A DNA stretch of 23,963 nt from CAYMOV01 sp964392085 (GTDB lineage Bacteria > Oederibacteriota > Muellerivitia > Muellerivitales > Muellerivitaceae): contig CAYMOV010000034.1 in NCBI GenBank assembly GCA_964392085.1, forward strand, positions 1-23,963. The letters are read 5' to 3'. Shown here one piece after another: positions 1 to 6,636 of the stretch (its first letter is position 1; each line of letters opens with the position of its first letter). The notes beneath the pieces were generated by a model, which had not been told where the DNA came from, did no database searches, and saw nothing but the letters and a program-made list of their open reading frames with translations. A program made the translations under genes and the position numbers.

Positions 1-204
1 TGGCAAACCCTCTACGACAGGGTCATGAGGAAGGATTCCGACCTTTTGACCCATTTGCCGGAACCCTACCGGACCGGTGGCCCGGCCCAACGGCAGAGGA
101 GGCGGTATCTTTTGGAATATTTGCGGAGCCATCCGGAGGAGCTCAGGCCCTTTAGCCCAGTCCGGAATCCCGGGAAAAAGGCGTCGCCGGTGAAATTACA
201 CTAA
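1..204 (+). CDS. C-terminal end of an unrecognised protein (partial at left edge)
   Basis: Frame 1 is open from the first base to a TAA at 202-204, giving 67 residues. The tail is basic and rich in Arg, Pro and Leu (for example RQRRRYLLEYLRSHPEELRP) and ends in a Lys-rich stretch. No domain is recognisable from this fragment and its start lies outside the window. It is called a gene because the frame is open to the window edge and stops about 70 bases before the next clear ribosome binding site. It could be a chance open frame. Confidence 0.45.
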   Translation, partial: WQTLYDRVMRKDSDLLTHLPEPYRTGGPAQRQRRRYLLEYLRSHPEELRPFSPVRNPGKKASPVKLH

Positions 205-271
205 AAGGGGATTGTGGTAAAACCGCTTAAAAAGAAAATGGCCGCCTCACATCAAAACAAGGGGCGGAAAA

Positions 272-865
272 ATGAATAAACGCATTTGGGCCGTTTTGAC
301 ATTAGTGGCGGGGTTGGGGATCGCCGGGACGTCCCTTACGGGTTGCAAGGCCAAGAGCGCGACCAGCCCCGCGCCCGTCACGGTGACGGTTTTTCAGCAG
401 CCGACGCCCGGTTGCGGGCAGCAAGTCGGTTTCACTAACGCGGGGACTTCGGGAGCCAATTTCAGCCCCGGCTACATCGAGTCCTATCCCATCACCCTGG
501 CTGTGGCGGTTAAGACACTCGATATGGCCTTTTATATAGGCGCGACCGGCAGCGGGAACATCGAGTTGGCCGTTTACAACGACAACAGCGGCGCTCCGGG
601 AGCCTTCCAAGACGCGGGGATCATCACCTCCCCCGTCCTCAACGGTTGGAACGTCGCCCCATTGACGGGGGTCAACCTCGCGGCGGGGAAATATTGGCTG
701 GCCATCGACCACCAAAACACCATCGCCTTCCAATACGGCTCTTCCGGAACTTCTCCGAATTACGAGGTGTCCCAAGCCTACGGGCTGCCGCCCTTGACCA
801 TGCCCTCGGGAAGCGCGCTTACCGTGTACCCGCCGTTGATCTTATTGGATACGGTCTGCCAGTAG
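272..865 (+). CDS. Surface lipoprotein with choice-of-anchor-type beta-sandwich
   Basis: Predicted exported lipoprotein of 197 residues. Residues 1-25 form a lipoprotein signal (basic MNKR, hydrophobic core, lipobox LTGC with Cys25 as the lipidation site), followed by a short Ala/Pro/Thr linker. Residues about 45-195 resemble the choice-of-anchor beta-sandwich found in secreted proteins: a strand LDMAFYIGATGSGNIELAVY followed by a NDNSGAPGAF turn, then a section ending in AAGKYWLAID. The start is the ATG at 272, preceded by AAGGGG seven bases upstream. The gene ends just before a good intrinsic terminator and has no co-directional partner nearby, so it is probably monocistronic. Role: probably extracellular adhesion or display; no catalytic motif is visible. 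Confidence 0.75.
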   Translation: MNKRIWAVLTLVAGLGIAGTSLTGCKAKSATSPAPVTVTVFQQPTPGCGQQVGFTNAGTSGANFSPGYIESYPITLAVAVKTLDMAFYIGATGSGNIELAVYNDNSGAPGAFQDAGIITSPVLNGWNVAPLTGVNLAAGKYWLAIDHQNTIAFQYGSSGTSPNYEVSQAYGLPPLTMPSGSALTVYPPLILLDTVCQ

Positions 866-885
866 ATCCAAAAAAAAGGAATAAG

Positions 886-923
886 AAAACCCTGTTTCCC
901 ATCATGGGCGACAGGGTTTTTTA
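886..923 (+). terminator. Intrinsic terminator of the 272-865 lipoprotein gene
   Basis: Perfect 9-bp stem AAAACCCTG (886-894) pairing with CAGGGTTTT (912-920), with a 17-base loop, running into a T-rich tail. It begins 20 bases after the stop codon. Confidence 0.75.
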
Positions 924-928
924 TTTAG

Positions 929-1070
929 CAGGATGATGAAAAAGTCGAACTGAAGAGACTTTTTCGTGTCTTACTTGCGAAATGTCCCCCCAAAAACCGG
1001 GGGCTTCACGTCGATTCGCTCGACCCACGTGGCTGTTGGCAGGGTGTAAAAACACTTTTTCAGCACCCTG
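929..1070. mobile_element. MITE-like element, 142 bp, with 17-bp terminal inverted repeats
   Basis: The left end CAGGATGATGAAAAAGT (929-945) and the reverse complement of the right end, CAGGGTGCTGAAAAAGT (1054-1070), match at 15 of 17 positions. The interior has no coding capacity but is highly folded: AAAAAGTC (939-946) pairs with GACTTTTT (957-964), CCCCC pairs with GGGGG near 986-1005, GTCGA pairs with TCGAC near 1012-1025, and CAGGGTG (1040-1046) pairs with CACCCTG (1064-1070). Terminal inverted repeats with a structured, non-coding core are the definition of a miniature inverted-repeat transposable element. No convincing target-site duplication is seen, so it may be an old copy or a remnant of an IS. 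Confidence 0.5.
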
Positions 1071-1126
1071 TGAGGGAAAACCTGGGTGTGACGGACCCGC
1101 GGAACTAAATGCCCGGCCCTTGGACG

Positions 1127-1465
1127 TTAGTCGTTGATGATTTCGTTGAGGCCCTCGAGGATTTGGGCCATTTGCTCGGTTGGCACCCTGGCCAGTTTGG
1201 CGCCAAGGCGATCCATTGATAAGGTCCGGATTTGGCTGATCTTGACCCAGGAGCGTTTGGGGATGGAAGGGACCTCCAGCTCATAGGTCAAGGGAAAACC
1301 TGCTCGGGGTTGTTGGCTCGTCAGGGCCAAGGCGATGACCGTGCCGGAATGCTCGTTGAAGACATCCTGGCTGATGACCAGCACCGGTCGGCGGCCGGCC
1401 TGTTCGTGTCCCCGGGTCGGATCGAGGTCCGCCCAGAGGACCTCGCCCCTCAGTATGCGGGCCAT
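1127..1465 (-). CDS. mazF: MazF/PemK-family endoribonuclease toxin
   Basis: 112 residues, the usual size for the MazF/PemK family, whose members cleave mRNA in a sequence-specific way and arrest growth. The family landmarks are in order: GEVLWADLDP (residues 7-16), GRRPVLVIS (24-32) with Arg26 in the place of the catalytic arginine, a strand ending in Thr49 in the place of the catalytic threonine, and KRSWVKISQIRTL, the conserved late strand. The ATG at 1465 lies inside the end of the upstream antitoxin gene (16-base overlap), so the two are translationally coupled, with a GAGGG stretch just before the start. Standard type II toxin-antitoxin order, antitoxin first. The exact cut site cannot be predicted from sequence. 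Confidence 0.92.
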   Translation of the reverse strand: MARILRGEVLWADLDPTRGHEQAGRRPVLVISQDVFNEHSGTVIALALTSQQPRAGFPLTYELEVPSIPKRSWVKISQIRTLSMDRLGAKLARVPTEQMAQILEGLNEIIND

Positions 1466-1692
1466 GATTTACCCTCGGCGACCATGCCGATCTCGGCCAT
1501 TTTCTGCTCGTACCTGGGTTCCAGTTTGGCGCACTCGCGGGCCAGTCGGCCCCGCTTCATCCGCGCGAGCTTCTCCTCCACGGCTTCCGATATGGCGCGA
1601 CTGCGGCTGGAAAACTTTTTCTTAGCCACGAGTTTGTCGATCTCAGCCACGATTTTTTGGTCGATGGAAATGGCGATTTTTTGGGCGGCCAT
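1450..1692 (-). CDS. Ribbon-helix-helix antitoxin paired with MazF
   Basis: 80 residues from the ATG at 1692; the N-terminal strand AISID, a helix, then SSRSRAISEAVEEKLARMKR form a ribbon-helix-helix DNA-binding fold as in CopG/MazE-type antitoxins. The remaining C-terminal tail (about residues 45-80, acidic and Met/Glu-rich) is the expected toxin-wrapping segment. An upstream ATG at 1719 is also in frame, but it lies inside the palindrome described next and has no properly spaced ribosome binding site, whereas the ATG at 1692 is preceded by GAGG. The gene overlaps mazF by 16 bases. It should neutralise the toxin and repress the pair's own promoter. Confidence 0.85.
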   Translation of the reverse strand: MAAQKIAISIDQKIVAEIDKLVAKKKFSSRSRAISEAVEEKLARMKRGRLARECAKLEPRYEQKMAEIGMVAEGKSWPAY

Positions 1693-1701
1693 GGGAACCT
1701 C

Positions 1702-1722
1702 GGTATGACGAATAGTCATACC
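1702..1722 (-). promoter_or_regulatory. Probable autoregulatory operator of the toxin-antitoxin pair
   Basis: Perfect inverted repeat GGTATGAC (1702-1709) / GTCATACC (1715-1722) around a 5-base centre, 10 bases upstream of the antitoxin ATG. Type II antitoxins with ribbon-helix-helix domains normally bind such palindromes next to their own start. I see no clean -35/-10 pair, so the promoter itself is not placed. Confidence 0.6.
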
Positions 1723-1829
1723 CTACCACCAAGGGCCTTATCCCGCAATACGGCCAGGATCGGATTTTATGAAGTGTAATGTGTGGTCCTGACCTCACGG
1801 AGTCATTTGGACTCACATAGCCCGGGGCC

Positions 1830-1858
1830 TTGATAATTCGCGGGGGTTCTTAAATAGT
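1830..1858 (+). promoter_or_regulatory. Candidate sigma-70 promoter of the DUF1801 gene
   Basis: TTGATA (1830-1835), 17-base spacer, AATAGT (1853-1858). The -35 matches the consensus at five of six positions and the -10 at four of six. Transcription would start near 1865, about 23 bases before the ATG. Confidence 0.4.
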
Positions 1859-1887
1859 AGTGGCCCCATCCCCCGTGAAAGGCCGAA

Positions 1888-2304
1888 ATGATGAAGAGTC
1901 AACCCAAGGCGGCGGGCAAGGCGGCCTCTAAACTCATCACCGCAAAGATCGCCGAGATGGGGGACTGGAGGGGCAAGACACTCGCCAGGATGCGCGCCCT
2001 CATCCAGGAGGCCGACCCGGGGATCTTGGAGGAATGGAAGTGGATGGGCACTCCGGTTTGGTCCCATGATGGGGGCCTCTGCACGGGGGAGACCTACAAG
2101 GCGGTCGTGAAACTGACCTTTTTCAAGGGCGCGTCGTTGAAGGACCCCAATAAGCTCTTCAATTCCAGCCTGGATGGCAACACCCGCCGCGCCATCGACA
2201 TCCACGAGGGGGAAGAGGTCAACGCGAAGGCGTTTAAAGCCCTCATCCACGAGGCCATCGCCCACAACGCTCCCGGCGGGAAGAAGCCGACGAAGCGCAA
2301 GTGA
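1888..2304 (+). CDS. DUF1801 domain protein
   Basis: 138 residues. The segment from DWRGKTLARMRALIQEADP through ILEEWKWMGTPVWSHDGGL and a later VVKLTFFKGASLKDP matches the DUF1801 family pattern (paired helices, then a tryptophan-rich strand, then the KLTFF strand). Within that family, Bacillus subtilis YdhG (Fra) is a frataxin-like iron protein; most relatives are uncharacterised, so an iron role here is only a possibility. The first 20 residues and the last 10 are Lys/Ala-rich extensions. The start at 1888 has AAAGG five bases upstream; a second ATG follows immediately. It stands alone between the toxin-antitoxin pair and a lipoprotein gene on the opposite strand. Confidence 0.8.
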   Translation: MMKSQPKAAGKAASKLITAKIAEMGDWRGKTLARMRALIQEADPGILEEWKWMGTPVWSHDGGLCTGETYKAVVKLTFFKGASLKDPNKLFNSSLDGNTRRAIDIHEGEEVNAKAFKALIHEAIAHNAPGGKKPTKRK

Positions 2305-2314
2305 TTTCGGGAAA

Positions 2315-2344
2315 TGAAAAGCCGCCGGGGGAACCCCCCGGCGG
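2315..2344 (-). terminator. Intrinsic terminator for the 2372-3085 lipoprotein gene
   Basis: Ten-bp GC stem CCGCCGGGGG (2322-2331) / CCCCCGGCGG (2335-2344) with a 3-base loop. Read on the - strand it is followed by CTTTTCATTTC, the T-rich tail. The same hairpin may also block read-through from the converging DUF1801 gene, although there is no T tract on that side. Confidence 0.7.
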
Positions 2345-2371
2345 TCGGTTCAGGCCGATTGGAATGACCGG

Positions 2372-3085
2372 TCAGGGGATCGTGTATTGGATGGTCAGCT
2401 CAGGCCGATAGTTGACGGTGGCGTCGTTCGGCGAATTGATGAAGACAAACCCGGACGTTTCGGCCCCTTCCGCCTCGCTCATGAAGACGAGCCCGTCGTT
2501 GCCGCCCGAGGTGTTCAGCCAGGCTTGCACCACGGAAGGCGATAGGGTCCACGCGACGGTTCCCCCGTTGATGCCCGAGGGACTCAAGGTGACCGTGGAC
2601 ATGGGGGTGGCGGTGAAGTTCGAGCCCACCGCAAAGGCGTTGGATCCTGATCCCGAGCAGTTGCCCCAGGCGTTGACGCCGTCCAACTTGTTCCAGGTGG
2701 CGTTTCCGGTCCATGCGCAATGGACGGCGTGGGCCCCGATGGTGCGGGTGCCCGAGAGGCCGTTCACGAAGAGGGCCACGGAGGCCGCCTTCACCGTGAC
2801 ATTCTGGGGGATCCAATATTGGATGGGAAACTGCAAAAGCACCCGGGTCCAATTGGTCGAACTACTGGTGATGATGGAAAAGTCATCCTGGTCCGTCGCG
2901 TTGGGGGCCGAAGGCTCGATGAGGCTCACCAAGGTGCCCGCATAGCCGTTGGCCCCTTCCCGGAACGTGGCCGTGAAGGTCTGGACCCCCGACCCGGTGG
3001 GGCCGGTCGGGCCAGCGCCCCCGTCCTTGCCTTTGCAACCCGCTAACGCGATGCTTGCCGCCAAGACCACCCAAAGTTTCCTCAA
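2372..3085 (-). CDS. Surface lipoprotein with DNRLRE-type domain
   Basis: 237 residues if translation begins at the TTG at 3083-3085. That start is chosen because AAGGAG sits seven bases upstream and because it gives a compact lipoprotein signal: RKLWVVLAASIALAGC, Cys17 lipidated. An ATG at 3157 is in frame but would put 24 unlikely residues in front. After the signal comes a short collagen-like Gly-Pro-Thr stretch (GGAGPTGPTGSG), then a domain typical of DNRLRE proteins: WTRVLLQFPIQYWIP, VTVKAASVALFV, a WNKLDG turn, VAWTLSPSVVQAWL, and a final RPELTIQYTIP strand. Such domains are beta-sandwiches on secreted proteins. No catalytic residues are evident. Probably a display or adhesion protein on the outer surface. 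Confidence 0.8.
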   Translation of the reverse strand: MRKLWVVLAASIALAGCKGKDGGAGPTGPTGSGVQTFTATFREGANGYAGTLVSLIEPSAPNATDQDDFSIITSSSTNWTRVLLQFPIQYWIPQNVTVKAASVALFVNGLSGTRTIGAHAVHCAWTGNATWNKLDGVNAWGNCSGSGSNAFAVGSNFTATPMSTVTLSPSGINGGTVAWTLSPSVVQAWLNTSGGNDGLVFMSEAEGAETSGFVFINSPNDATVNYRPELTIQYTIP

Positions 3086-3408
3086 AGTTTGGCTCCTTGG
3101 AACGTATTGATCCCGGCAGGTCGGGTGTTGTCGGATTTCCGGGCGATGGATGGGCAAAGTCTATAGGGGTGACGCGACAAATAGATAGCCCCCGAATCAA
3201 ATTCAGGCTGGGGGAGTGGCTACGCCTTTTCGGGCAAAAGGCCCATGAGCAAACCCTCCAGAAACGTTTTTAGGTTGGAGGGGATGTGGGACCAGACGGG
3301 ATATGTCCGATATTGAGTTTAAATCCTTAACAGCAATCCCACTTGTCGGACGTAGTATCACGAAGCCAGAAGCCGCGCCCTGTAGCACTGAGCCCTGTAT
3401 CGTGCGAA

Positions 3409-3438
3409 GCTCTGCTACAGGGACCTGACCTCATGCTT
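3409..3438 (+). repeat. Dispersed 30-bp repeat, copy A
   Basis: Matches 9325-9354 at 26 of 30 positions by eye, with the shared core CTGACCYCATGCTT. The left half of this copy belongs to a hairpin, CCCTGTAGCA (3378-3387) pairing with TGCTACAGGG (3413-3422). A looser relative of the wider unit is at 4543-4622: both have a CCCACTTGYCGG segment upstream and a CTGAC-CATG core at the end. Confidence 0.65.
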
Positions 3439-3441
3439 CAT

Positions 3442-3484
3442 TTTGAAAAAAACCGCCTTTACTTCGGAACGGAAGTAAAGGCGG
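3442..3484 (-). terminator. Intrinsic terminator for the Thr-Pro-rich lipoprotein gene
   Basis: Perfect 13-bp stem CCGCCTTTACTTC (3453-3465) / GAAGTAAAGGCGG (3472-3484), 6-base loop. On the - strand it is followed by a run of seven T. It starts 13 bases beyond the stop codon. Confidence 0.88.
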
Positions 3485-3497
3485 GGTGGGCCGGTTA

Positions 3498-4334
3498 TTA
3501 CTGGATCGAGAATTCGTCGATGTAGATGTTGACGACGTTGAAGGGCCCGGTCGTACCGGCATAAAGGGTGAAGTCGACCGCCGAGACGCCGCTTGGGTTC
3601 GCGGCCCCGCTGTTGACGGCCTGGGTGACGTGTTGCCAACTCCCGACGACGGGCGTCCCGTTCGTGATGGGGTATGACCCGTTGATCGAATTGATCCAGA
3701 ATTCATAATGGCTGCCGGTGGCCGTGGGCAACTGGTCGATGTAGTAATAAAAGCTGACGGTTTTATTCTGCAAATTGGCCGGCGAGGGCGGGTTAAAGGG
3801 ATAGCTGATCTCCGCGCCGCCGTTGTTCCCGACATAGGTCACGGCCAGATGTAGGCTGTTGCTTCCGGCGTAGGCGAGGCTGGTGCTGATGTCCAAGGGG
3901 GATGAGGTGCCTGAATTGAATAAGGTTTTGGTCCAATTCGCGGGCACGGTGGTGCCGCCCTCAAATCCTTCCGTCGTAAAGGTGTAAACCGTGGCGGTAC
4001 AGGTCACGGTGGGGGTGAGGGTTGGGGTAGGCGTCGAGGTAATGGTCGGGGTGTTCGTGAAGGTGAGCGTCCAGGTGGGGGTGAAGGTGATCGTCGGGGT
4101 GTAGGTCACGGTCGAAGTCGAGGTGAAGGTGGGGGTAAAGGTCCGGGTGCTGGTGTTCGTGGCAGTGGGGGTGAAGGTCCGGGTTCCGGTATTCGTAGGG
4201 GTGGCGGTGTCTAGGGGAGTCGGGGTATTCGTGGCCGCAGGAGCCGGGGTGGAAGGGCTGGAGGACTTTTTGCAGGAGACCAGGGACGTAAGGGCCAAAA
4301 CGGCGATCAGGACCGTCAACAGGATTCCACGCAT
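3498..4334 (-). CDS. Lipoprotein with Thr-Pro-rich stalk and C-terminal beta-sandwich
   Basis: 278 residues from the ATG at 4334, which has a near-perfect GGAGGT five bases upstream. Residues 1-21 are a lipoprotein signal (lipobox LVSC, Cys21). Residues about 27-119 are an extended stalk made of alternating Thr with Pro, Phe, Ala or Ser (units such as TRTFTPTATNT), which would hold the C-terminal domain away from the membrane and may be glycosylated. Residues about 120-278 look like a jelly-roll carbohydrate-binding type module: GFEGG near the start, SLHLAVTYVG, VSFYYYID, SHYEFWINS, WQHVTQAVN, and a final VNIYIDEFSIQ strand. The architecture suggests surface binding of a polysaccharide, but no specific family is assigned. 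Confidence 0.8.
   Translation of the reverse strand: MRGILLTVLIAVLALTSLVSCKKSSSPSTPAPAATNTPTPLDTATPTNTGTRTFTPTATNTSTRTFTPTFTSTSTVTYTPTITFTPTWTLTFTNTPTITSTPTPTLTPTVTCTATVYTFTTEGFEGGTTVPANWTKTLFNSGTSSPLDISTSLAYAGSNSLHLAVTYVGNNGGAEISYPFNPPSPANLQNKTVSFYYYIDQLPTATGSHYEFWINSINGSYPITNGTPVVGSWQHVTQAVNSGAANPSGVSAVDFTLYAGTTGPFNVVNIYIDEFSIQ
3978..4256 (-). repeat. Degenerate Thr-Pro coding repeat
   Basis: Imperfect short-period repeat (GTGAAGGT and GGGGGTG units on the + strand) that encodes the stalk of the lipoprotein. Units vary in sequence, so slipped-strand length change is possible but a simple phase-variation tract is not evident. Confidence 0.6.
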
Positions 4335-5015
4335 ACTAGACCTCCGGTGATCGAACGGGTGGATTGAACCAGAACCCAGCAACATTAAGCCCGGGACCAC
4401 GAGTGGACATATGACGGCTGTTTGAAATGAAATCACCGGTCGATAGGTTTTTCACCGACCATCTAAAGGCGCAAGCCATGAAACCGATTAAATTCATTGC
4501 GAAACCGGTTTTAACCATTTGGCGAATCAAAATTCCAAAATCGCGATCCCACTTGCCGGCATAGCTGAAAGCGAAGCCGGAAGGCTACGCCTTGAGCTCG
4601 TCGAAGGGCTGACTCCATGGTTTATCGGAGCCGGAAACCATATCCAATAGCGGGCATAGATTTGCGGTTGGGGTCCGATCCCATGCTTCGTTGGTGATCG
4701 GGTGGGTGGCAAAGTGGTTTCTTGAATAATGAAAATATTAGGCCTGACCCATTGCCGACTTTGCGGCCAAAATCAGTATGAGATGCGGAAGTATCATTTT
4801 GATCGCACGGCTGTTATTTACGATTTGATGTTGGACGCAGTATCGGTCAAAACCAGCGATCCAGCAGTTTCCATTACATCTGGCTATCGATCGGTTATCC
4901 GGTATCAGGGCACGTTCTTTGCTGTATTTACCTGCCGGACCCCACTGGCTGTTAAGACCCCACACTGAGGCTCGTTGACCGAAAACGGGGAATACGGATT
5001 GAAAAGCGGCCATTC
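4335..5015. other. 680-bp gene-free region carrying repeat remnants
   Basis: No frame here has a convincing start, ribosome binding site or protein pattern. The part near 4543-4622 is a diverged relative of the repeat at 3337-3438, with a CCGGC/GCCGG hairpin and the core CTGACTCCATGGTT (4609-4622). A further core-like sequence, CCGATCCCATGCTT, is at 4675-4688. The stretch 4740-4975 is less GC-rich and unexplained. Promoters for the lipoprotein gene on the left and the cupin gene on the right must lie inside it but are not clear. Confidence 0.55.
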
Positions 5016-5576
5016 ATGAAACGAAACCGAGTGAACCTTTCAGGTCTAGCGCTGGTTTTTGTGTTGGCTTTGGGGTCAGCCCACCAGGCGCGCTCCGCGG
5101 ATTTCGCGGGAGACTCGGAAAAGTCCGGGCCTAAAACGGCGATGAAGGACCAAAAAGTCAAAAAGGGGAAAGCCGACATGGAAAAGAAGGGGTTTATACA
5201 GGACATCGAGAAACTCGCGATCCAAAACGACAATTTCCGAAAGGTTGTTTACACCGCAACCCACTGCCAGATCGTCCTCATGTCGTTGAAACCCCAGGAG
5301 GAGATCGGGGAGGAGACCCACGTACCCGACCAATTCTTCCGGGTGGAGGCGGGTTCGGGTGTGGTGGTGCTCAACGGGGTCCGTACGGACATCCACGCCG
5401 GTTCCGCGATCCTCGTCCCGTCCGGGGCGAAGCACAACATCATCAATACCGGCCACGAACCGATGAAGCTCTACACGATCTATTCACCGCCGAACCATCG
5501 GGATGGGGTCATCCACCAAACCCGCGCCGACGCTGAGAAGGATAACGAACATTTCGACGGCAAAACGACGGAATAG
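5016..5576 (+). CDS. Secreted cupin-domain protein
   Basis: 186 residues. Residues 1-28 are a cleavable signal peptide (MKRNR, hydrophobic core, ARSA before Asp29), so it acts outside the cytoplasm. A Lys/Asp-rich stretch follows, then a cupin barrel at about 65-160. Cupin motif 1 is GEETHVPDQFFRVEAGSG with His102, Gln106 and Glu111 as candidate metal ligands; motif 2 is GSAILVPSGAKHN with His140. The subfamily with DQFFRVEAG, and with SPPNHRDGVIH after the barrel, is widespread but has no fixed reaction. The ribosome binding site is weak, so the start is slightly uncertain. The next two genes on the strand are an alpha/beta hydrolase and a catalase, so a stress-related role is possible. Confidence 0.82.
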   Translation: MKRNRVNLSGLALVFVLALGSAHQARSADFAGDSEKSGPKTAMKDQKVKKGKADMEKKGFIQDIEKLAIQNDNFRKVVYTATHCQIVLMSLKPQEEIGEETHVPDQFFRVEAGSGVVVLNGVRTDIHAGSAILVPSGAKHNIINTGHEPMKLYTIYSPPNHRDGVIHQTRADAEKDNEHFDGKTTE

Positions 5577-5599
5577 GCCCAAGTCCCAAGATGGTCCTT

Positions 5600-5626
5600 C
5601 CGGTCACGTGTTTTTCCCGTGACCGG
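5600..5626 (+). terminator. Hairpin between cupin and hydrolase genes, possible terminator
   Basis: Perfect 9-bp stem CCGGTCACG (5600-5608) / CGTGACCGG (5618-5626), 23 bases after the cupin stop. There is no T tract after the stem (the T run is in the loop), so termination would be weak. Confidence 0.35.
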
Positions 5627-5697
5627 GTTGGGGACTGATGGGAAAACAAATCCACCGGATAAATTCAACACACTGGGAATAAGTGAAGGGATAACGA

Positions 5698-6522
5698 ATG
5701 AACACGATCACGACGAAGGACGGCACTCAGATCTATTACAAGGATTGGGGTACGGGGCACCCGGTGGTGTTCAGCCACGGATGGCCCCTGAACTCGGACA
5801 GTTGGGATGCCCAGATGATGTTCCTGGCCACGAACGGTTACCGTTGCATCGCCCACGACCGTCGGGGACATGGGCGCTCAAGCCAACCCTGGAACGGCAA
5901 TGAGATGGACACCTATGCCGACGACCTGGCGGGCCTCATGGAAACGCTCGACCTGAAGGGCGCGGCGCTGGTCGGGTTTTCAGCCGGAGGGGGAGAGGTC
6001 GCCCGTTATATCGGGCGGCACGGATCCCGCAGGGTATCCAAGATCGCGCTCATCTCCGCCGTCGCGCCCCTGATGTTGAAGACTCCCGCCAACCCGGGGG
6101 GGCTCGGGATCGAGGTGTTCGACCAGATCCGGCTCGGATCCCTCACGGACCGTTCACAACAATTCAAGGATATCGCCGGGGGTCCCTTCTTCGGGGCCAA
6201 TCGACCCGGCGCGAAGGTCTCACAGGGGATGATCGACTCGTTCTGGCGCCAAGGGATACAGGCCGGCCTTAAAAACACCTACGATTGCATCAAGGCGTTC
6301 TCCGAGACGGATTTCACGGAGGACCTGAAGAAATTCGATGTTTCGACCCTGGTTGTCCACGGCGATGACGACCAGATCGTCCCGATCGGCGCCTCGGCCC
6401 TCCGGTCGGTGAAAATGATCAGAAATTCGACCCTGAAGGTCTACGAAGGCGCTCCCCATGGCCTCGCGGAGACGCACAAGGACAGGCTTAACCACGACCT
6501 GTTGGCGTTCCTCAAGACTTGA
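5698..6522 (+). CDS. Alpha/beta hydrolase, non-haem chloroperoxidase/aryl esterase type
   Basis: 274 residues, the normal length of the cofactor-free chloroperoxidase / Pseudomonas aryl-esterase family; cytoplasmic, no signal peptide. The full triad is visible: Ser95 in GFSAGGGE (nucleophile elbow), Asp225 in HGDDDQIVP, His254 in YEGAPHGL. VVFSHGWPLNSDSWDAQM supplies the oxyanion-hole region and AHDRRGHGRSSQPW is the family signature. These enzymes hydrolyse esters and can make peracids from hydrogen peroxide plus a carboxylic acid, which gives weak perhydrolysis and halogenation. AAGGG lies seven bases before the ATG. The next gene is a catalase, so a peroxide-related role is plausible, but esterase activity on an unknown substrate is equally possible. 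Confidence 0.9.
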   Translation: MNTITTKDGTQIYYKDWGTGHPVVFSHGWPLNSDSWDAQMMFLATNGYRCIAHDRRGHGRSSQPWNGNEMDTYADDLAGLMETLDLKGAALVGFSAGGGEVARYIGRHGSRRVSKIALISAVAPLMLKTPANPGGLGIEVFDQIRLGSLTDRSQQFKDIAGGPFFGANRPGAKVSQGMIDSFWRQGIQAGLKNTYDCIKAFSETDFTEDLKKFDVSTLVVHGDDDQIVPIGASALRSVKMIRNSTLKVYEGAPHGLAETHKDRLNHDLLAFLKT

Positions 6523-6534
6523 GCCTTTTGACGT

Positions 6535-6562
6535 CGCGACGATGCGGCTGAGATCCGTCGCG
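6535..6562. other. Small inverted repeat between hydrolase and catalase genes
   Basis: CGCGACG (6535-6541) pairs with CGTCGCG (6556-6562) across 14 bases. It could be a weak hairpin in the catalase leader or a regulator site; no known operator is recognised. Confidence 0.25.
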
Positions 6563-6636
6563 GTCATCCGAGATACCCATCGGTAAGGGTGGGCCATCCC
6601 AACCCCAATAACGACTTTAGAAAAAGGGTGCCGATC

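Noticed and set aside
4729..5013. Short open frames on both strands in the gene-free region
   Set aside because: No ribosome binding site, no conserved pattern, unlikely composition; the two frames overlap each other on opposite strands.
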